DNA of 62,000 bases, taken from the NCBI RefSeq assembly GCF_000003815.2, contig NC_049997.1, positions 5,215,082 through 5,277,081 on the forward strand, written 5' to 3'. This document shows positions 55,810 through 62,000 of this stretch, piece by piece (position 1 is the first letter of the stretch; each line of letters opens with the position of its first letter). Origin of the DNA: Branchiostoma floridae (lineage: Eukaryota > Chordata > Leptocardii > Amphioxiformes > Branchiostomatidae). The notes under the pieces are model-generated. The model did not search any database. It saw nothing but the letters and a program-made list of their open reading frames with translations, and was not told the origin of the DNA. The position numbers and the translations under genes were made by a program.

Positions 55810-57394
55810 CCCTATTCAGACCGGGGGGGCTTTTGAGGCCTGCGCCCACTTTGATGTCCTATAACGCCAGAACGGCTTACGCTAGAGCCACCAAATTTGG
55901 TGAGTTTTCCTGAAATATTGTTGGCAACAATTTTACGAAGTTTGACAAATTTTCCATTTTTTTCGTGTCACCATGGCAACCGTTTGTTGACAGTTTTGCC
56001 AAAAAATGACTATTTTTGGTTCTAACAATGTATTTTTCACATTTATTTGCTATACTACTGCTATTTTGTTACATAAATAAAATCTTATATTATTTAGCAT
56101 ATCTTTCATAATTATGTATGCATAAATTATGCTAATTTGACGTCATCAGCCCAAAATCCAAGATGGCGGACCGTATGGCCAGATCAAGAATAAAAAGCTT
56201 AAAATTTGTAACTACCTGGTATTTTTTCATTAAAACTATCTAAATGAATGAATTTAGTCTATTTTCATTGCCCTTTGTGATTATTTGTTGCAAAAAAAGT
56301 ATTTTTGAAAAGGTGGTGGATATAATATGACGGAGCCCAACTCGCATCTTAGATGTGCACGACGTCATTGACGACATTTTGACGTCATTGATGTTGCTAT
56401 TGGCAACACAAGTAGTAATAAATATTATTATTCTGTTATCTGCACTTGTTACATTTTTGCAGCATAACGTGAAGTTTCCTGAGAATACCCTTTTTTCATG
56501 GGTCCGGCCAATATAATCAAATTGATGACGTTGTAACAGTGGCATATTTGGCCATGTTATGATAATATTGTTGATACTCTCTTTACTTCTATGTATGTTT
56601 AGTTACAGCCCATAGCAACAGTGATGATTGTCTTTGCGTTCACACCTGGTATGTTATGTATGCATGTAGCAGTCCTTGAAGTGTAGTCTCTGGTCTCTGT
56701 GTTAACTCCCTGTCTGCCAGTTCTATTCTACCAGACAATAGGATTGTCTGCCCAACGGAACCTTGTACTTGTGTGTTAAAAGTAACAGGACTGGTTTATA
56801 AATATCAATAGAATAACGCCGACTAATTAGGATAGAACAGCATGCTAGAGTTAGATTGGAGTCCATGTAAGAGAACAGTCTGTACAGAGGAGCACGTGCA
56901 CTGTCGTAACTGGAATACCCGCCGAACCGCATTGAAGCCTGTTCCGTGCCTGTAACTGTGAGTATAGTATTGTATAGTATAGTGAAACACAACGCAATGT
57001 CCGACTCTAGGTAATATTGTCAAACGGCTCGTGTCATGGTTAGGGATTCCTTTGTGCATTGATTGTCATTGTTGTTACCTGATTGTATTGTTGTGCTCCA
57101 ATAAATGTACTTCACTGGGGCCAGAATCTAGTCGAACCGTTTTTGCATCTCTTTAGTATTAGAGTAAAGTTACGGTAAAGTAAGTGGTTACAACGTCATT
57201 ATTACGTCATCTTACGTCAACGTAACGTCAAACGTCGAATACTTGTCAGATATTATGTCGACATTATGTCCTGAAAATTTGGTGGCCTTACGACGCGTCG
57301 TGTTAGATTTATAGGACTTAGAAGTGGAGGGCTTAAACCACCCCCCCCCCCCCCCCGGTCCAGGGATGACCACAAAAGCCCGGTCTGAATAGGG
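55810..57394. mobile_element. TTAA piggyBac-like MITE, full copy split by a solo LTR
   Basis: TTAA at 55806-55809, CCCTATTCAGACCGGG start and CCGGTCTGAATAGGG end. Without the LTR it is about 920 bp, like the 25.2-kb copy. The right TTAA has become TTAC. Confidence 0.82.
56532..57192 (+). mobile_element. Solo LTR (661 bp) with 4-bp target duplication
   Basis: Starts TGTAACAGTGGC and ends GTGGTTACA (TG...CA with 6-bp inverted ends TGTAAC/GTTACA), flanked by ACGT at 56528-56531 and 57193-57196. The MITE copy at 25.9 kb shows the uninterrupted site. AATAAA at 57100 and a TATAAA at 56798 are plausible LTR signals. No internal retroelement genes remain. Confidence 0.85.
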
Positions 57395-57499
57395 TTACTC
57401 GCTCACTCGGTGGTTTTATTCGGTGGTTATAGCAAAGGACCAGGCGTTATGACACCATATTCACCTCGGGGCGGGTCATTAACCCTTAATTATAAAATC

Positions 57500-58020
57500 A
57501 CCCAAGTTCTATATATTTCACTAAGGTATGAGATCTCATTTATAAAAGATTGTTTTGACTTTTGTATGTAACTGTCATTCCAGTCATGTGTTACTCCAAA
57601 CCCTGTTCTGATCTTGGGGTTTATCTTTCATTTGCTCTTACAATGTCACTTTATTTCGCTAGAGGACGCCATTGTTTTGTTAGACAATTCACATGTCACT
57701 CACTTTAAATGTAAGACCACTTGGGTTACAACTCAAATGAAAGAACAAAGTATTGTTCCTTTCTAATGTTGTAGTTTACAACATGTTGAAACATGTTATA
57801 AATAAAAATAGGGCAGACATCAAACGCTATATTCAAGTTAAATACCTCCATAATAGCTTCAAGCTACATGTTTTTTTCTAATTCTAATTAGACTCATTTT
57901 AGAAACAGGGAAAATAGTAATTTATTTGTGGCAATGGGGCCTTACCTACCAGAAAACTGTATAGTCTGTACTTAGCCAACAAGCAACAGCGATAAAACAA
58001 ACAAGTGCTTTTGAAAAAAG
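57500..58020. repeat. Interspersed repeat R, copy 3 (uninterrupted)
   Basis: Collinear with 20690-21330, without the MITE. The right part repeats 'taccagaaaactgtat..tctgtacttagccaacaagcaac'. Confidence 0.7.
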
Positions 58021-58489
58021 CTTGTCTTGGCGGCATGTGAAATGAGCGGAAGCAAGTGTTTTTGACAAAGCTGTTAAGGTTGCTTTAATAAAAAGAAATA
58101 CTTGTTGGTGGGTACTTGGGGATATATTGTTCTTGGTTGTATCAATCATTTCTGAAATAAATTTGTGTCAAAATTTGATTTTACATTTTATGAGTGTGCA
58201 CTGCATAGAAGCTATTGCTGAAAAATCATTTCAAGGATACACAATAAAAACTTGAATATGACCAGGTTTATTCATGTGAATGGAGAAAATAAAATGATTT
58301 TTTTGAATTAAATGTAATGTTTTATTAAGAATAAAAATAAGATATGCAATTATATCTATGATTTTAGCTGCACATTGTTGTATGGTAGAGGATTTTGTAA
58401 ACTTGTAAATGTGATGTATTGAGAGCTAATGCTGGAGCATTGTAAAAAGTTGGATCTGGAATGCATTTAGAAATATTGGTACAGCAGTA

Positions 58490-59180
58490 TGTAAACTTGG
58501 AACTAGAATCATTTTAGAACCGGTGCTATAGGAAGTTGCAAACCTGGAAATATTATGTAAGTAGAACTAATGCAACAGAAACATGTTAAGTTGGAACAAC
58601 GGTAGAATGTTTGTAGAACTGGTGCTATAACAGCAGTGTATAATTGTAGTTGTATCAGTTGATACTACTGGATATATGTAAGATTTCTTGTGTTCTTGTT
58701 AGTTACGTTTTTGTTCATTTGAAACATTATTTGGAACACCTGTTTTTAGAACTGGTGCTATAACAACAGTGTATAAGGTTCGAAATATAATGCATCGAGA
58801 AGTAGTAGAATAATAGGTTGTGAAGTTGGAAGTTTTTATCACTGCTGTTGTAGCTCTCTAGATATAAGGTTTAAAGTATAATATATGTAGATCTAAGACA
58901 AGAGCAACATGTGAAGTTTGAAACATGATACTGTTTATATAAACTAGAATATTTTTTTCGAACTGGTGCTATAACAGCGGTGTATAAGTTCAAAATATGG
59001 ATTTAGAAGTGTTATAACAGTAGCATGTGAAGTTGGAACTAGGATTTTGTCATCACTGCTGTTACAACTCTATATATAAGCTTGAAAATATAATGCACCT
59101 GGAACTAGTAGAATAGTAAGACGTGAAGTTCAACTAGAATGTTTGTAGAACTGGTGCTATAACAGCAGTGTATAAGTTCA
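58490..59180. repeat. Degenerate direct repeats, 'gaactggtgctataacagcagtgtataa'
   Basis: The motif occurs at about 58519, 58617, 58748, 58959 and 59147, with intervening 'gtgaagttggaac' blocks. Irregular spacing of 100-215 bp. No gene. Confidence 0.6.
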
Positions 59181-59439
59181 AAGCTGGCAAGGTTTGCTCT
59201 AACTTTGTCCATGCAACGAAGGAACTATTACTTGGCCTGCAGTAGGGATAATTTGCTTGTCTGCTAAATATGAATTATGGTAGCCAAAGTCTTGTATTGA
59301 TCTGTTAATCATGTTGCAAATATATGTAGGTGTCTTAAAATGTTACGTTACATATTATGACGGTTAACGACTAATAACTCTGAAAGAATTAGACATTATT
59401 TGAAGGATATACAGTAACAATTTAATTCCATTTTTGTCA

Positions 59440-60200
59440 GCTGAGTGGGTACTGCATGCATGGCCGGAGTTCAGGTACTGTGGTCAGCTGAGTGGGTACT
59501 CCATGCACAGCAGGAGTTCAGGTACTGTGGTGAGCTGAGTGGGTACTGCATGCATGGCTGGAGTCCAGGTACTGTGGTCAGCTGAGTGGGTACTGCATGC
59601 ATGGCTTGAGTCTAGGTACTGTGGTGAGCTGAGTGGGTACTGCGTGCATGGCTGGAGTCTAGGTACTGTGGTCAGCTGAGTGGGTACTGCATGCATGGCT
59701 GGAGTCCAGGTGCTGTGGTCAGCTGAGTGGGTACTGCATGCATGGCTGGAGTCCAGGTACTGTGGTCAGCTGAGAGGGTACTGCATGCATGGCTGGAGTC
59801 TAGGTACTGTGGTCAGCTGAGTGGGTACTGCATGCATGGCTTGAGTCCAGGTACTGTGGTCAGCTGAGTGGGTACTGCATGCAGGGCTGGAGTCCAGGTA
59901 CTGTGGTGAGCTGAGTGGGTACTGCATGCACGGCTGGAGTCCAGGTACTGTGGTTAGCTGACTGCTGCATGCACGGCTGGAGTCCAGGTACCGTGGTGAG
60001 CTGAGTGAGTACTGCATGCACGGCTGGAGTCCAGGTACTGTGGTCAGCTGAGTGGGTACTGCATGCATGGCTGGAGTCCAGGTACTGTGGTGAGCTGAGT
60101 GGGTACTGCATGCATGGCTGGAGTCCAGGTACTGTGGTCAGCTGAGTGGGTACTGCATGCATGGCTGGAGTCAAGGTACTGTGGTCAGTTGAGAGGGTAC
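59440..60200. repeat. 47-bp minisatellite, about 16 units
   Basis: Unit with 'gctgagtgggtactgcatgc' and 'ggtactgtgg', period 47 with high identity. 47 is not a multiple of three, so three frames are read in turn and long minus-strand frames arise. Not protein coding. Confidence 0.95.
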
Positions 60201-60302
60201 TTTATGAATGACTGTAGTTCAGGTACATGTACTTTGGATTTTGAAGATTGAAGAATTAGTCAAAACTAGAAAGGCCGACATTTGCTTGAGAGCAAATACA
60301 GC

Positions 60303-61957
60303 ATATTTCAGCCATCTCCCTCCCCATGCAACAATAGACTATTTCAAAATCACCCATTTGAAAAATCACTTTTACTAATGACGGTTTAACCCAAAAATGA
60401 ATCTTACAAAATTCCCCCGTTCAAGAATGGACTCCAGTGCACACTATGTGAATTTGCACAATAGACCAGTCCAGAAATACTCCCACTGAAACCTTGGCCT
60501 TTTGAATAAGAAACCAAATCCAAATTGAATTTAGCAAAAAAAGGTCCCAGTGCATGAAAAGGTATAATAGACCAGTCAAAAACACTTCCACTAAAAATTG
60601 AATTTTGAATCATCAACCGTCCAAACTGAACTTGAAAAAAATCCCCCTTCCGTGTGCAAAAAATGGACTCTTCCGTGTAAAGTAGAGCAGTCCAAAAATA
60701 CATCCGCTAAAATAAGACTTTGACATAATCACTGAAGTCCAAAAAATGGATTTTAAAAAAAGCCAATGGATTTTTAAAAAAAAAACCTCCATGCAAGAAA
60801 GGACTCTTCCAGCACAACCATTTAAGATTGCAAATTAGACCAGTCCAAAAATAACCCTACTGAAAGACTTTGACAAACTAGAAGTCACCAAAGTCCAAAA
60901 TATGAATTTAAAAAAATCCCCCCTCCGTGCGAGAATAGACTCTTCCAGCACACCTTCTGTAAAACTGCAAAATAGACCTGTCCAAAAATACACCCACTGA
61001 AAGACTTCACCAGTCCTAGGATGAATTTTAAAAAAAATGAACCCCTCCGTGTAAGAATGGACTCTTCCAGATAACACCGGGCTCGCTGATTGGCTGTCAC
61101 CCCCCCTCTTTAGGATATAGATTCAGGCTAAGTGATTGGTTACCTATCTATTTAGATTAAATAGACATATATGCCAGTAGGTGCAATCTGCAGCTGGGGT
61201 CAACGACCTTAAGGTCATTGACCCCTCTGGCTATTGGAAAATGACAAAAAAAAATCCCCAAATATATCATTTTGACGTAGTCTATGACAAAAATTATACA
61301 TGTGTCATTTGAATAAATATCTCGTGCACCATTTTACCAAAATTTAGGTCATTTGGTTTTAAAACCAGAGCACAAGAGCCAAAAGTGTACTTTTTGGTCA
61401 TAAAAAGGCCAAATAATCGCAAAATTAAGCATTTTGTTGTACTATATGCCTCAACTGTTAATGAATCCATGTGCGCATATGTCTAGGGCACTCCTATACT
61501 AAATTTCAGGTCATCCGGTTCTAAAACCAAGGTACAGGAGCCAAAAGTGTCTTTTTTTGGTCAAAAAATGACCAAAAAATCGCAAAAATAAGCATTTCGT
61601 TATACTGTATACCAAAAGTGGTATTGAATTTATATGGGGGAATTAGCAAGGCACATCTGTGCCAAATTTCAGCTCATTTGGATATAATACCAGGGTACAG
61701 GGGGCCCAAATATACAGTTTTGGTCTTAAGATGACCAAAAAACCTTAATAAAATCATTTTAAAGGCAGATATGAAAAAAATGAAAAAAAAAAGTCTGGGG
61801 GTATTGGCCCACTCTACCCTTGTGCCAAATTTCAAGACAATCGGTTCAGGAACAACGGAGATACCGTGTTCCGAAGATTTGACAGGAGAAAGAAAGAAAG
61901 AAGAAACATTACGAATACAATATATTTCACCATACCTATGGTATGGCTGAAATATAA
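60303..61957. mobile_element. Inverted-repeat element E, copy 2
   Basis: Ends as in copy 1 (ATATTTCAGCCAT.../...GGTATGGCTGAAATAT). It contains two internal repeat zones: 60410-61075 (units with 'gaatggactcttccag', 110-140 bp) and 61320-61860 (units with 'aaatttcaggtcatc.ggtt'). Confidence 0.62.
60410..61075. repeat. Degenerate tandem repeat inside element E, 110-140-bp unit
   Basis: At least five units with 'gactcttccag', 'atagaccagtccaaaaata' and 'ccactgaaa'. The minus-strand frames over it are artefacts. Confidence 0.7.
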
Positions 61958-62000
61958 ATATATTAATTTTGTGTTTTGACAAATTTGAATTGAACATGTT

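Noticed and set aside
59484-60174. Minus-strand frames of about 70-104 codons repeating HAVPTQLTTVPGLQPCMQYP
   Set aside because: Produced by the 47-bp minisatellite; the frame rotates with each unit.

Overview
The window looks like intron-rich nuclear DNA of an invertebrate deuterostome, most likely a lancelet (Branchiostoma). The genes have short phased exons with GT-AG borders and shuffled extracellular domains. Between and inside them lie tRNA-derived SINEs, TIR elements, Penelope-like and LINE retroelements, minisatellites and three runs of N (19141-19240, 22059-22278, 46774-46873). The species is an inference from this style; no marker gene proves it.

Two real genes are supported, arranged head to head. 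Gene 1 is on the minus strand, from signal-peptide exons at 15.6 and 11.5 kb down to 776, and it runs off the left edge. It encodes a secreted or membrane protein with a fucolectin-type lectin domain, a Sushi/CCP module, a calcium-binding EGF module and at least three fibronectin type III domains. All exon borders that can be tested share compatible phases. Two paralogous, in-phase signal-peptide exons lie about 4.1 kb apart inside a noncoding, degenerate tandem triplication (about 6.6-16.5 kb).

Gene 2 is on the plus strand, 23181-54392: a CLCA family protein (calcium-activated chloride channel regulator/metalloprotease) with 13 recognised exons. It has a signal peptide, a CLCA N domain with HEWGH zinc motif, a VWA domain, a beta-sheet domain, an FN3-like domain and a C-terminal membrane helix. 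Its VWA metal site is degenerate, and exon 7 appears to lack two single bases, although an alternative 3' splice site keeps a frame open.

The 15-kb intron 1 of CLCA holds most of the mobile DNA. A 9.4-kb DNA transposon (26850-36259; 6-bp target duplication) has roughly 0.5-kb inverted ends built of about 32-bp repeats around a broken DDE transposase. Inside it are a Penelope-like fragment (31240-31883), an RT relic and an L1/Tx1-like LINE (32271-35463, 14-bp target duplication). Elsewhere a TTAA-targeting, piggyBac-like MITE family occurs about nine times. One copy is split by a 661-bp solo LTR with a 4-bp duplication, and another sits inside a TA-flanked MITE 14 bp from a CLCA splice donor.

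The right end (55-62 kb) has no recognised gene. It holds repeats, a 47-bp minisatellite (about 16 units) and one of two copies of a 1.7-1.8-kb inverted-repeat element. No bacterial, CRISPR or operon feature is present.
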